From the NCBI RefSeq assembly GCF_900111095.1, contig NZ_FOGB01000007.1:178120-242119 (forward strand): a stretch of DNA of 64,000 nucleotides, given 5' to 3'. This DNA is from Amphritea atlantica. GTDB taxonomy: Bacteria > Pseudomonadota > Gammaproteobacteria > Pseudomonadales > Balneatricaceae. A program made the position numbers and the translations under genes. Below, in pieces: positions 1 through 7,557 of this stretch (position 1 is its first letter; every line of letters begins with the position of its first letter). A model generated the notes under the pieces. It was not told the origin of the DNA, did not search any database, and saw only the letters and a list, made by a program, of their open reading frames with translations.

Positions 1-837
1 AAAACCCTGGCAAAGCTGGCTAATCATGCCGCCAAACAGTATCCGGCCACACAGGGAGTGGTGGATCTGAGCGACCCTCTGCGACAGCGGCGCTTGCTTG
101 GTTTGTTGCCGGTACAGGAGGTCTGGGGAGTAGGAAGGCGCTTATCAAGCCGCCTTGAGCAGCAAGGGATCAGCACTGCGCTGGCTCTGGCAGACAGCAA
201 TACCGCCTGGATTCACAGCCACTACTCTGTCACTCTGGAACGAACCGTACGAGAGCTCAATGGTCAGCCCTGTATGGAGCTGGAAGCGTGTCCGCCACCC
301 CGCCAGCAGATACTCTGCAGTCGCTCATTTGCCCACCGCATAACAGAGTTTAACGATATGCGCTCGGCTATCGCCCAGTATGCAGCACGGGCCGCAGAGA
401 AACTGCGGCAACAAAAGAGTCTTGCCAGAGTGGTAACGGTGTTTATCCGCACTAATCCTCATAGTCAGTATGAAGGGTTCTACAGCAACAGTGCCAGTCG
501 GATTCTGAGCGTCCCCAGTGCTGATTCCCGGCGATTGACAGCCACTGCGCTCAGATTACTGAAGTCGATCTGGCGGCCGGGCCATCGCTATATGAAAGCG
601 GGTATTATGCTGTCTGATCTCTACCTGCCGGGGCACTTCCAGCCCTCTCTGTTTGATGCGCCGGAATCACCTGCAGTGATGCGGCTGATGCAGGTCGTCG
701 ACAATATCAATCAATGCAGTCCGGGACAGGTCCGCTTTGCCGGAGAACTGCTCAGCAGCGGCTGGCAGATGCAGCGCAACCATCTTTCTCCCGCCTACAC
801 GACCCGCTGGGATCAGTTACCAGTGGTCCGGGCATGA
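1..837 (+). CDS. umuC: UmuC, DNA polymerase V catalytic subunit (5'-truncated by window edge)
   Basis: The frame is open from base 1, so the gene begins upstream of the window; about 278 C-terminal residues are present. The text KTLAKLANHAAKQYPATQG followed by VVDLSDPLRQRRLLGLLPVQEVWGVGRR is the end of the Y-family polymerase catalytic region and the helix-hairpin-helix thumb. The little-finger domain and the UmuC-specific tail with the SPAYTTRWDQLPVVRA signature follow. In the family, UmuC with two processed UmuD subunits forms the SOS-induced error-prone polymerase V. A umuD partner would lie just upstream, outside the window. No frameshift is seen in the visible part. Confidence 0.93.
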   Translation, partial: KTLAKLANHAAKQYPATQGVVDLSDPLRQRRLLGLLPVQEVWGVGRRLSSRLEQQGISTALALADSNTAWIHSHYSVTLERTVRELNGQPCMELEACPPPRQQILCSRSFAHRITEFNDMRSAIAQYAARAAEKLRQQKSLARVVTVFIRTNPHSQYEGFYSNSASRILSVPSADSRRLTATALRLLKSIWRPGHRYMKAGIMLSDLYLPGHFQPSLFDAPESPAVMRLMQVVDNINQCSPGQVRFAGELLSSGWQMQRNHLSPAYTTRWDQLPVVRA

Positions 838-962
838 ATACGATATGGTTTTGTATCAATATACCTGGTCACTTACTCATGCGCCTGAATATATAAAAAG
901 CTGTCAGCAACTATATAGACGACTGAGAAACCAGGTGCTATACCGGTTAAGGCTAAGGATAT

Positions 963-994
963 AAAAAAAACCGGCTGACGGGTGTCAGCCGGTT
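963..994 (-). terminator. Rho-independent terminator of the BCCT transporter gene
   Basis: An 11-bp perfect stem, AACCGGCTGAC (969-979) with GTCAGCCGGTT (984-994), has a 4-nt loop. On the minus strand it is followed by a run of T (complement of the A run at 963-970). It lies 28 bp past the stop of the minus-strand transporter gene. Confidence 0.9.
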
Positions 995-1021
995 CGATTC
1001 AATGAACTCGTCGAAGAATCA

Positions 1022-2647
1022 TCAAGCAGGTTCTGTACGCAGCCCGTGCCAGATACAGTAACACATCGAAACGGTCACGATGGCGAACGGGAAGCCCGTA
1101 GCGATCGCCAGTGCCTGCAGAGAGCCCAGTCCACCCCCCAGCAGCAATGCGATAGCGATCAGGCCCTCAAAGCTGGCCCAGAAAACACGTTGCGGCATCG
1201 GAGCATCGACCTTACCACCGGCACATATAGTGTCGACAACCAGTGAACCTGAATCAGAGGACGTTACAAAGAATACCAGCACCAGCACAATGCCAACGAC
1301 TGAAGTAAACATAGGCAACGGCAGTAGCTCAAGCATATGGAACAACGATAGTTCCGGCGTCCAGTTGGCGATAGTTTGCTGCACGCCGGTGTAACCGTCA
1401 TTAACCAGTTGGCTTATCGCAGTGCCACCGAACACGGCCATCCACATAACACAGGCAAGCGTCGGTATTAGTAATACGCAGATAATAAACTCACGAACAG
1501 AGCGCCCCAGTGATACCCGTGCGATAAACATGCCTACAAAAGGTGACCAGGCAATCCACCAGGCCCAGTAAAAGGTGGTCCAGCCGTGGAAGTAGTACCC
1601 ATCATCACGGCCCACCCAATTGGAGAGCGCTGGCAGGTTAACACCATAGGCGACCAGTCCTTCGACAAAGATCCCAAGGATGCCGGAAGTAGCACCAAAG
1701 ATGAGCACAAACAGGAACAGTGCAAGTGCCAACAGCATATTGGCCTCAGACAGTATTTTTACGCCGCCATCAAGACCGCGGACAACGGAAGTGATCGCCA
1801 ACCCGGTTACGACGATAATAATCGATACCTGAAGCTCGATGGTGGCCTCAATGCCAAACACGTAGTGCAAACCGGCAGCCGCCTGTGACGAACCATAACC
1901 GAGCGATGTTGCCAGACCCGCCAGTGTCGCCAGTGCGGCCAGGGAATCCAGCAAGTGGCCCGGCCAGCCCCAGACCCGCTCCCCCAGAATCGGGTAGAAA
2001 GCGGAACGGATCGTCAGTGGCAGCCCCTTGTTGTAGGCAAAGATACCCAGAGCGAGCGCGACAACGCTGTAGCATGCCCAGGGGTGTAGCCCCCAGTGAA
2101 AGATAGTTGAAGCCATACCCAGTTTGATGGCGGCATCAACTGTAGCTGCGTCGGCGACATTACCGTTGGCATCCAGGATGCCGGGCTGGTTAAAGGAGGG
2201 GGTCAGCGAATGATTCAGTGGTTCAAGTACGCCATAGAACACCAGACCGATCCCCATGCCAGCGGCAAACAGCATCGAGAACCAGGCCGGATAGGAATAT
2301 TCAGGGGTAGCACTTTTTCCGCCAATCTTGATCCTGCCCAGCGGCGAAACAATAAGGTACAGGCAGAAGATCACGAAGATGTTCATGCTGATCGCGAACA
2401 CCCAGTCAAACTGAGTCGTTAGCCAGGGGCGCAGCGCGCCGAATATATCAGCCGCTATTTTATCGAATATCAGACAGAACAATACCAGGGCGATAACCGA
2501 GCCTGCTGTGAGTGCGAATACGGGGTTGTGAATGTCGACCTTGAGGGGGCCGATGCTGGGTTGGATGTTGTCCTGGCCGATGAGATAGTCGGTATCTATT
2601 TCCGCAGACGGTGCTGCAGGAGTTTGAGGTTCAGATGACATAGTCAT
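1022..2647 (-). CDS. BCCT-family betaine/carnitine/choline-type transporter
   Basis: This 541-aa inner-membrane protein has about 12 hydrophobic segments after a polar N-terminus of about 45 residues. Family hallmarks include GMGIGLVFYGVLEPLNH (TM3 region), the tryptophan-rich stretch TTFYWAWWIAWSPFVGMFIARVSLGRSVREFI and VTSSDSGSLVVD. BCCT carriers import quaternary ammonium compounds such as glycine betaine, with sodium or protons, for osmoprotection or as carbon source. Glycine in GMGIG is typical of sodium-coupled members, but the substrate cannot be read from sequence. The ATG at 2647 is preceded by GGGAGA. It lies 67 bp downstream of a uspA-like gene on the same strand, probably co-transcribed. 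Confidence 0.9.
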   Translation of the reverse strand: MTMSSEPQTPAAPSAEIDTDYLIGQDNIQPSIGPLKVDIHNPVFALTAGSVIALVLFCLIFDKIAADIFGALRPWLTTQFDWVFAISMNIFVIFCLYLIVSPLGRIKIGGKSATPEYSYPAWFSMLFAAGMGIGLVFYGVLEPLNHSLTPSFNQPGILDANGNVADAATVDAAIKLGMASTIFHWGLHPWACYSVVALALGIFAYNKGLPLTIRSAFYPILGERVWGWPGHLLDSLAALATLAGLATSLGYGSSQAAAGLHYVFGIEATIELQVSIIIVVTGLAITSVVRGLDGGVKILSEANMLLALALFLFVLIFGATSGILGIFVEGLVAYGVNLPALSNWVGRDDGYYFHGWTTFYWAWWIAWSPFVGMFIARVSLGRSVREFIICVLLIPTLACVMWMAVFGGTAISQLVNDGYTGVQQTIANWTPELSLFHMLELLPLPMFTSVVGIVLVLVFFVTSSDSGSLVVDTICAGGKVDAPMPQRVFWASFEGLIAIALLLGGGLGSLQALAIATGFPFAIVTVSMCYCIWHGLRTEPA

Positions 2648-2714
2648 TTATTCTCCCGGATTGTATAGCACTTATATTCGGCCCATTGGCCCGAATTTGC
2701 TCCTTGTTCCCGAA

Positions 2715-3128
2715 TTACCTGACGACGAAGACAGATATTTGTGAATGAGACGCCAGATGGCCTCCGTGTGAGCCCGTCAGATGGTCAGCAAAACTGGGCA
2801 GGTGTGACGCCACCACCACCAGATCAGCACAGATGGTTTCTTCTGCGTGTTCCAGTACAAGATCGAGTTCGACAGCCGGATCATGAGAAATGAGAGTATG
2901 GGGCTCAGCATTGATGTTATTAGCGGATGCCTGTTCTTTCGCGAATGCCTTTAGTTTCTCAGCATACTCTTCGGCGTTATGTGCAATTTCGCTCGGCAGA
3001 GCCGATGTTACACCCACATAGTGCACTTTAGCTCCGTAGTGTCTGGCGAGGTCCGCGGCAACCTTTAACGCCTTATCGATCTGATCGATATGGGCCAGGC
3101 TAACCGGAACCATAATATTTGAATACAT
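2715..3128 (-). CDS. UspA-family universal stress protein
   Basis: A 137-aa single-domain Usp, starting MYSNIMVPVSLAHIDQIDKAL and ending in a nucleotide-binding-type strand GSHGGHLASHSQISVFVVR. The G-x2-G-x9-G-S/T loop of ATP-binding Usps is present only in modified form. AGGAGG six bases before the ATG fixes the start. It is the first gene of a likely two-gene operon with the BCCT transporter. Usp proteins encoded beside osmolyte transporters can modulate transport (TeaD in the Halomonas ectoine system is the precedent), so a regulatory role for the neighbouring carrier is a reasonable inference. Confidence 0.85.
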   Translation of the reverse strand: MYSNIMVPVSLAHIDQIDKALKVAADLARHYGAKVHYVGVTSALPSEIAHNAEEYAEKLKAFAKEQASANNINAEPHTLISHDPAVELDLVLEHAEETICADLVVVASHLPSFADHLTGSHGGHLASHSQISVFVVR

Positions 3129-3599
3129 GATCGCCTCCTGATTTTCTTTGTAAGGATGGTTCCTGTATTCGTGCTGTTATCGCGCTTCAGCAGCAACAGC
3201 GAGGCGTAATAAATCGATACCTCTTTTGGTTGAATACCCTTAACGTATTACCTTAGTAGGCATGTCTTGCCTTTGTCAAACGACCCCTCTAGCGCAATCA
3301 GGCCGCTATACGAGTGGTTGCAGCAGGATAAAATTACTGAATTGTGGGGCTAAGGCTCTGAAGTTTTGACGCAATCATGTGGGCTGGCCGCTTTTCCCTG
3401 TGCAACAGGTTGATCAACTGTCAACGGGATAGAGCTGTCACTTTTATCAGCCCGGCCCGAGGGATATTATGCGTGCTGTCTGATAATCAGCTCGCCTGCC
3501 TATACCACCGCAAAAATAAGTTGGATACAATGATAAAAAGATTAATATATAAATAAAACAATATGATAAAAGATTATATTAATGCTTTTTGGAGGACGT
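3129..3599. other. Intergenic region with AT-rich direct repeat
   Basis: This gap lies between the divergent uspA-like gene and the small ORF at 3600. Most of it shows no recognisable feature. From about 3528 to 3583 it becomes very AT-rich and contains two imperfect direct copies of ACAAT-(AT)-GATAAAA-(A)-GATTA, about 30 bp apart. Such a tract may act as a promoter UP element or a binding site for a nucleoid protein. No promoter could be assigned with confidence. Confidence 0.4.
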
Positions 3600-3692
3600 A
3601 TGTACCATAATAGCGGCTCTGATAACGCGTTTCTTGAGTATTTTGAAACGTATGTAATAAAACCAATACTGTCAGTTTTTGTCAGCATGTAG
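3600..3692 (+). CDS. Possible 30-aa leader or small protein upstream of the WYL regulator
   Basis: An ATG four bases after a strong GGAGG (3591-3595) opens a 30-codon frame, MYHNSGSDNAFLEYFETYVI then KPILSVFVSM, ending TAG at 3690-3692. It contains an acidic/aromatic half and a short hydrophobic end. The 19-bp operator-like sequence at 3667-3685 lies inside its last codons, and the regulator's GTG start is 37 bp downstream. It may be a leader peptide, a genuine small protein or a gene remnant. I recognise no family. The strong ribosome-binding site is the main support. Confidence 0.35.
   Translation: MYHNSGSDNAFLEYFETYVIKPILSVFVSM
3667..3685 (+). promoter_or_regulatory. Putative operator of the WYL regulator, copy 1
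   Basis: TACTGTCAGTTTTTGTCAG lies 44 bp before the regulator's start codon. The exact reverse complement, all 19 bases, occurs at 4490-4508 in front of the VOC-EVE gene pair. Within each copy, TGTCAG is repeated directly (TGTCAG-TTTT-TGTCAG). An identical 19-mer at both promoters of a small regulator/target locus is what an autoregulated operator looks like. The binding protein is inferred, not shown. Confidence 0.65.
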
Positions 3693-3729
3693 GCTATACT
3701 GCAGCTTTATTTTAGAATGGAATTAATCC

Positions 3730-4416
3730 GTGTCCCGCTCTGAACGCCTACTTAAACTGATCCATCTGTTGCGTAGTTATCGCTATCCCGCCCCTGGTTA
3801 TCAATTGGCGGAAACGCTGGGCATCAGCCTGCGAACACTCTATCGTGATATCGCCAGCTTGCAGCAACAGGGTGCCAGTATAGAGGGAGAACCGGGGCTG
3901 GGTTATGTGCTCAAGCCTGGTTTTATGCTCCCTCCCCTGATGTTCACCGAGGAGGAGTTAGAAGCGCTGGTATTGGGCTCCCGCTGGGTGGCAAGTCGCA
4001 CTGATTCAGAGCTGAGTGAAAGTGCCCGGAGCGCGCTGGTGAAAATCGCCTCCGTTCTGCCAAAGGATTTGAAAAATTCACTGGATGAAAATACTCTGCT
4101 TATCGGCCCATCAAAACAGCCTGCAACAGCAGAACCAGCGGAATTTTCACAGATTCGCCAGGCGATCCGCACAGAACAGAAAATCACCATTCGCTACCTC
4201 GATCTGAAAGAGCAGGAATCAATCCGGACGATCTGGCCATTTGCTCTGGGCTATTTCGATAGTCTTCGGGTGTTAGTGGGATGGTGCGAGCTGCGTCAGG
4301 CCTTTCGTCACTTTCGTACCGATAGAATTTTACAGTTTGAAATGTGCGCAGAGCATTACCCCCGCCGCCGGCGACAACTGTTGAGTGAGTGGCGAAAAGC
4401 GGAAGGTATCACTTGA
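3730..4416 (+). CDS. HTH-WYL (YafY-type) transcriptional regulator
   Basis: A 228-aa protein. An N-terminal winged HTH of about 60 residues (MSRSERLLKLIHLLRSYRYP and LGISLRTLYRDIASLQQQGA) is followed by a linker and a WYL domain (about 135-215). The name motif appears here as IRYLDLKEQESIRTIWPFALGYFDSLRVLVGWCELRQAFRHFRTDRI. WYL proteins sense small ligands or nucleic acid and usually repress a neighbouring operon. The start is GTG; no strong ribosome-binding site is visible. It is followed by the VOC and EVE genes in the same direction, with a shared 19-bp motif before both transcription units. Confidence 0.88.
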   Translation: MSRSERLLKLIHLLRSYRYPAPGYQLAETLGISLRTLYRDIASLQQQGASIEGEPGLGYVLKPGFMLPPLMFTEEELEALVLGSRWVASRTDSELSESARSALVKIASVLPKDLKNSLDENTLLIGPSKQPATAEPAEFSQIRQAIRTEQKITIRYLDLKEQESIRTIWPFALGYFDSLRVLVGWCELRQAFRHFRTDRILQFEMCAEHYPRRRRQLLSEWRKAEGIT

Positions 4417-4489
4417 TAACAGGCATTGAGTCACACAGTTCTGTACAGTAACCCCTCTACCCTCTGCTTTAAGAAGAAACAAAACACTA

Positions 4490-4508
4490 CTGACAAAAAC
4501 TGACAGTA
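4490..4508 (-). promoter_or_regulatory. Putative operator of the WYL regulator, copy 2
   Basis: CTGACAAAAACTGACAGTA is the exact reverse complement of the 19-mer at 3667-3685. It lies 70 bp upstream of the VOC gene start, a position consistent with control of the VOC-EVE operon. Both copies are followed at similar distance by a TACT-CTGCAG or TACT-GCAG string, suggesting that the two promoters share more than the operator. Confidence 0.65.
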
Positions 4509-4578
4509 CCTTTCTGTACTCTGCAGATGTCGGGCATCAGAAGATGCTCCCTCAACTGAATTACACAAGGATACCGTC

Positions 4579-4950
4579 ATGCCAGATAGCAACTTTATTA
4601 TTCTTTACGTAGAAAACCCATCCCACAGTGTTGAGTTTTACAGCACATTACTGGAGAGATCCCCGATAGAGAACTCGCCAAATTTTGCCCTGTTTGTTTT
4701 AGATAGCGGCATGAAGTTCGGCTTGTGGCAGCAACAGGACGTACAACCCGCCATAGAATCACTGGGCGTCAGCGGAGAGATCGCCTTTCCACTGCCTGAC
4801 AAGGCAGAGGTCAGCCGTATTTACCACCGCTGGCAAGATCGCGGGCTGACAATGATACAGGAGCCCACCGCAATGGAGTTCGGCTATACCTTTGTTGCCC
4901 TGGACCCGGATGGCAACCGCCTCAGAGTCTTCTCTCCAGCTGAATCATGA
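4579..4950 (+). CDS. VOC-superfamily (glyoxalase/bleomycin-resistance-like) protein
   Basis: A 123-aa single-domain VOC protein. It has two beta-alpha-beta-beta-beta modules: [20 protein letters not shown] then [15 protein letters not shown], and a C-terminal [16 protein letters not shown] typical of the fold. Substrate or reaction cannot be told, because VOC proteins include lyases, dioxygenases and antibiotic-binding proteins. Its stop overlaps the start of the EVE gene by four bases (ATGA), so the two are translationally coupled. They are likely controlled by the upstream WYL regulator through the 19-bp motif. Confidence 0.85.
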   Translation: MPDSNFIILYVENPSHSVEFYSTLLERSPIENSPNFALFVLDSGMKFGLWQQQDVQPAIESLGVSGEIAFPLPDKAEVSRIYHRWQDRGLTMIQEPTAMEFGYTFVALDPDGNRLRVFSPAES

Positions 4951-5363
4951 GCCGTAACTGGATTGCTGTTGCTTCAGCAGACCATGTCAGAACGGGCCGC
5001 TCAGGTGGGTTTATGCAGGTTTGTCATGGCAAAGCGGCTCCGCTGAAGCGGATCAGTCCGGGGGACCTCGTTGCCTATTACTCCCCAGTGGAGACACTGG
5101 GTGATAAAGCCAGGCTGCAGGCATTCACCGGCTGTGGTCGTGTAAAACCGAGGGAGCCTTATCAGGTTGATATGGGCAATGGGTTTAAGCCATTCCGACG
5201 GGATCTTTGCTGGTTTGATACCCGGGAGGTGTCGATTCAGCCCCTGCTGGATCGGCTGGAGTTCTCTGCGGGTAAGGAAAACTGGGGCTATCCGTTCCGC
5301 TTTGGACTGTTTGAGGTTAGCGAACAGGATATGCACCAGATATGCGTAGCAATGGGGCTCTGA
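4947..5363 (+). CDS. EVE-domain (UPF0310) protein
   Basis: A 138-aa stand-alone EVE domain, starting [20 protein letters not shown] and containing the typical [16 protein letters not shown]. The later [20 protein letters not shown] is also family-specific. EVE belongs to the PUA/YTH/ASCH superfamily, whose members bind modified bases in RNA or DNA; the natural ligand of the UPF0310 group is unsettled. It overlaps the VOC gene by 4 bp. The stop codon directly abuts the convergent GST gene with no gap. Confidence 0.88.
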   Translation: MSRNWIAVASADHVRTGRSGGFMQVCHGKAAPLKRISPGDLVAYYSPVETLGDKARLQAFTGCGRVKPREPYQVDMGNGFKPFRRDLCWFDTREVSIQPLLDRLEFSAGKENWGYPFRFGLFEVSEQDMHQICVAMGL

Positions 5364-6047
5364 TCAATGCGTATCAGGGGCGGGAAATAGCTGTGGCTCC
5401 GCCCCTTCTTGCCATTGCTGGTATTTTCTCATGACTTCGATAAAGAGTGACGATTGCAGGTGATAATCCAGCCAGTGTTGCAGCAATGGGTACGGTGCAT
5501 TGTAAAACCACTCACGATCCACATGGGCAAACTGACGGATGAAGGGAAAGATAGCAATGTCTGCAATACTGCACGACTCACCCACAAGGTAACGGTGCTG
5601 TTCCAGCAGGCGTTCAAGTTTAACCAGAGTCGTTTCACACTGCTCACGGTAATAGTATTGCGGATGCTCCGGATAACGCTCAAAGTATTTATAGCGATCC
5701 AGATGCTGCTTGAAGACAGCGTCATTCTCCTGAATCAGAGCCTCACTTTGCCATAGGCGATCCGGATCCTCAGCGCAGAGCCAGTTATCCGGATCATTCA
5801 ATCTTAACGCCCAGCGCATAATATCTCTGCTCTCATCGATCACTCGCCCCTCTTTTTCAGACGAAGCGGGCAATACTAAAACTGGTACGGTACCTTTTGG
5901 CGAGGCCTGCAACAGTTCGGCGGGCTTGTTTTTCAATACCACTTCGCGTAGTTCAACCGCTATGCCGCTATGGACAACCGCCAGCCGGGCACGCATGGCA
6001 TAGGGACAACGGCGAAAAGAGTAAAGAATAGGAAGGTCTGGTGTCAT
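5364..6047 (-). CDS. Glutathione S-transferase family protein
   Basis: A 227-aa protein with an N-terminal thioredoxin-like domain beginning LPILYSFRRCPYAMRARLAV; the CPYAMR motif puts a cysteine at the usual catalytic position of omega/beta-like GSTs. GTVPVLVL carries the cis-proline and VIDESRDIMRW the glutathione-gamma-Glu contact (ES). An all-helical C-terminal domain follows, with YLVGESCSIADIAIFPFIRQF. Such enzymes do thiol transfer or dehalogenation/deglutathionylation; the substrate is unknown. It is convergent with the EVE gene with zero spacing. Confidence 0.88.
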   Translation of the reverse strand: MTPDLPILYSFRRCPYAMRARLAVVHSGIAVELREVVLKNKPAELLQASPKGTVPVLVLPASSEKEGRVIDESRDIMRWALRLNDPDNWLCAEDPDRLWQSEALIQENDAVFKQHLDRYKYFERYPEHPQYYYREQCETTLVKLERLLEQHRYLVGESCSIADIAIFPFIRQFAHVDREWFYNAPYPLLQHWLDYHLQSSLFIEVMRKYQQWQEGAEPQLFPAPDTH

Positions 6048-6162
6048 AGCAATAATTGATTAGCTGATTACAAAAAACGCAGTCTACCTGCCTGACAGAA
6101 GAAGTCACTTTAAACTGCCATCAACTTATGCAACCATTCCGGCCGATACCTTTTGGCAGGAA

Positions 6163-7257
6163 ATGGAAGTGGAACTACTTAATCTGGATTATCAGGGGCA
6201 CAACCTGCGCCTGGAAGGCTCGATGGCGGGCTGGCAACTGCTGTACTGGAACAATACCCCGGTTTCCCGGCGGGATGCAGACAGCGGTTTTGACGGTATC
6301 AGTGAACACCGCTTTGAGTTGCAGAACGAACAGGGGGAAACGCTGATCTGTCGTCTGGAAACGGAGGTTGAGTGGGACCCGGTCAGGATCGGCTACCGTT
6401 TCTTTATGGGCGAGCAGTTGGTTGCCAACGGAGAGCATGGCCGCGAAGCGATGGAGCAAAAAGTGCCTCAGGCGCCGATACGTCAGGAAAAAGCCTCATT
6501 CAGCATTGTCGGTCTTGGTGCCCTGAGTCTGAAGTTACTGAAAAGCGCCAAGGTGATCAAGGTGGTGATGGCTGGCGCCAGTCTGGCGGCCTACTCCTGG
6601 TTTTTCTCTCTGCCCTTTGCCCTGGCACTGATCTTCTGCCTGGTGGTGCATGAGTATGGCCATATCCGGGCGATGAAACATTTCGGCATGAAAACCAAAG
6701 GGATCTATCTGATCCCCTTTGTTGGGGGCCTGGCCCTGAGCGATGCACGTATCAATACCCGCTGGCAGGATGTCTGTATCTCGCTGATGGGGCCATTTTT
6801 CGGTTTTGCGCTGTCACTACTGAGCCTGGTCGCCTACTGGGTAACCGGGTCGATGTTTTTTGCCGGATTGAGTGCATTCAATGCCCTGCTGAACCTGTTT
6901 AATCTGCTGCCGATTCTGCCGCTGGACGGTGGACATGTATTGAAAAGCATCGCCTTCTCGATGAACTCGCTGGCGGGAATCGTACTCTGTGGTGCTGCGG
7001 CAGCGGGCGGTATCTGGCTAAGTTACACTTTTGGTCTGGCGTTACTGGGCTTTCTTCTGATTATCGGCACTGTCGAGGTGCTTTTCGAGTGGCGCAGCCG
7101 GCACCATAGCCTACTGTTGCCTCTGGATCGTTATGGTCAGATCGTTTCCGCACTCTGGTATCTATTTACCATCGGTGGGCTGATCGCCATTATCTGGTAT
7201 TTTCATGGTATGGGCGATGCGCTGTTAGGACTTCCGTTAAAGGTGTTGCAGAGCTAA
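6163..7257 (+). CDS. M50 (site-2 protease) family membrane metalloprotease
   Basis: A 364-aa protein. A soluble N-terminal region of about 110 residues has no recognised domain. A multi-pass membrane region follows, carrying the zinc motif HEYGH (163-167) and LDGGH (254-258, third zinc ligand Asp). Both catalytic motifs are intact. S2P enzymes cut transmembrane segments of substrates such as anti-sigma factors; no such partner is adjacent. The GGCAGGAA ribosome-binding site sits too close to the ATG at 6163 (2-3 bp), so GTG at 6169 is a plausible alternative start. A 56-aa basic protein follows 71 bp downstream. Confidence 0.85.
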   Translation: MEVELLNLDYQGHNLRLEGSMAGWQLLYWNNTPVSRRDADSGFDGISEHRFELQNEQGETLICRLETEVEWDPVRIGYRFFMGEQLVANGEHGREAMEQKVPQAPIRQEKASFSIVGLGALSLKLLKSAKVIKVVMAGASLAAYSWFFSLPFALALIFCLVVHEYGHIRAMKHFGMKTKGIYLIPFVGGLALSDARINTRWQDVCISLMGPFFGFALSLLSLVAYWVTGSMFFAGLSAFNALLNLFNLLPILPLDGGHVLKSIAFSMNSLAGIVLCGAAAAGGIWLSYTFGLALLGFLLIIGTVEVLFEWRSRHHSLLLPLDRYGQIVSALWYLFTIGGLIAIIWYFHGMGDALLGLPLKVLQS

Positions 7258-7328
7258 ACTGTTATTTGTTGAGGCCAAAACAAGCAGGCTTCAGAAGCAG
7301 TTATCAAGAGCAGCCATGAGTGGTAGAT

Positions 7329-7499
7329 ATGAGCGATAACGTTGTCGATATCAATAGTAAGCGGGACGATCTGCGCCACAAGCGTAAAGAGAAGCAACTC
7401 AACGAGCTGAAAAGTAAGTTTGAGAAAGCGCTTCCTACCGAAGAGCAGGATCCGAAACAGAAGTTGCTGAGCCTGTTTAAAAAGAAGCCGAAACAATAG
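7329..7499 (+). CDS. Small highly charged protein, 56 aa
   Basis: The frame MSDNVVDINSKRDDLRHKRK ... LLSLFKKKPKQ encodes 56 residues, about half charged, mostly lysine, arginine, glutamate and aspartate. It has a predicted helix in the middle and no signal peptide or membrane segment. It follows the M50 protease gene by 71 bp and ends 12 bp before a strong terminator, so it is probably the last gene of that transcript. I do not recognise the family. The charge pattern and amphipathic spacing fit a small nucleic-acid- or protein-binding helix. Confidence 0.6.
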   Translation: MSDNVVDINSKRDDLRHKRKEKQLNELKSKFEKALPTEEQDPKQKLLSLFKKKPKQ

Positions 7500-7511
7500 A
7501 TCACTTATCAG

Positions 7512-7540
7512 AAACGGCAGCCTTTAACGGCTGCCGTTTT
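7512..7540 (+). terminator. Bidirectional-looking terminator
   Basis: Stem AACGGCAGCC (7513-7522) pairs with GGCTGCCGTT (7529-7538) around a 6-nt loop, followed by TTTT on the plus strand. It lies between the 56-aa protein gene and the convergent fumarylacetoacetase gene and could serve both. Confidence 0.85.
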
Positions 7541-7557
7541 ACTTATGGGCTATGACA

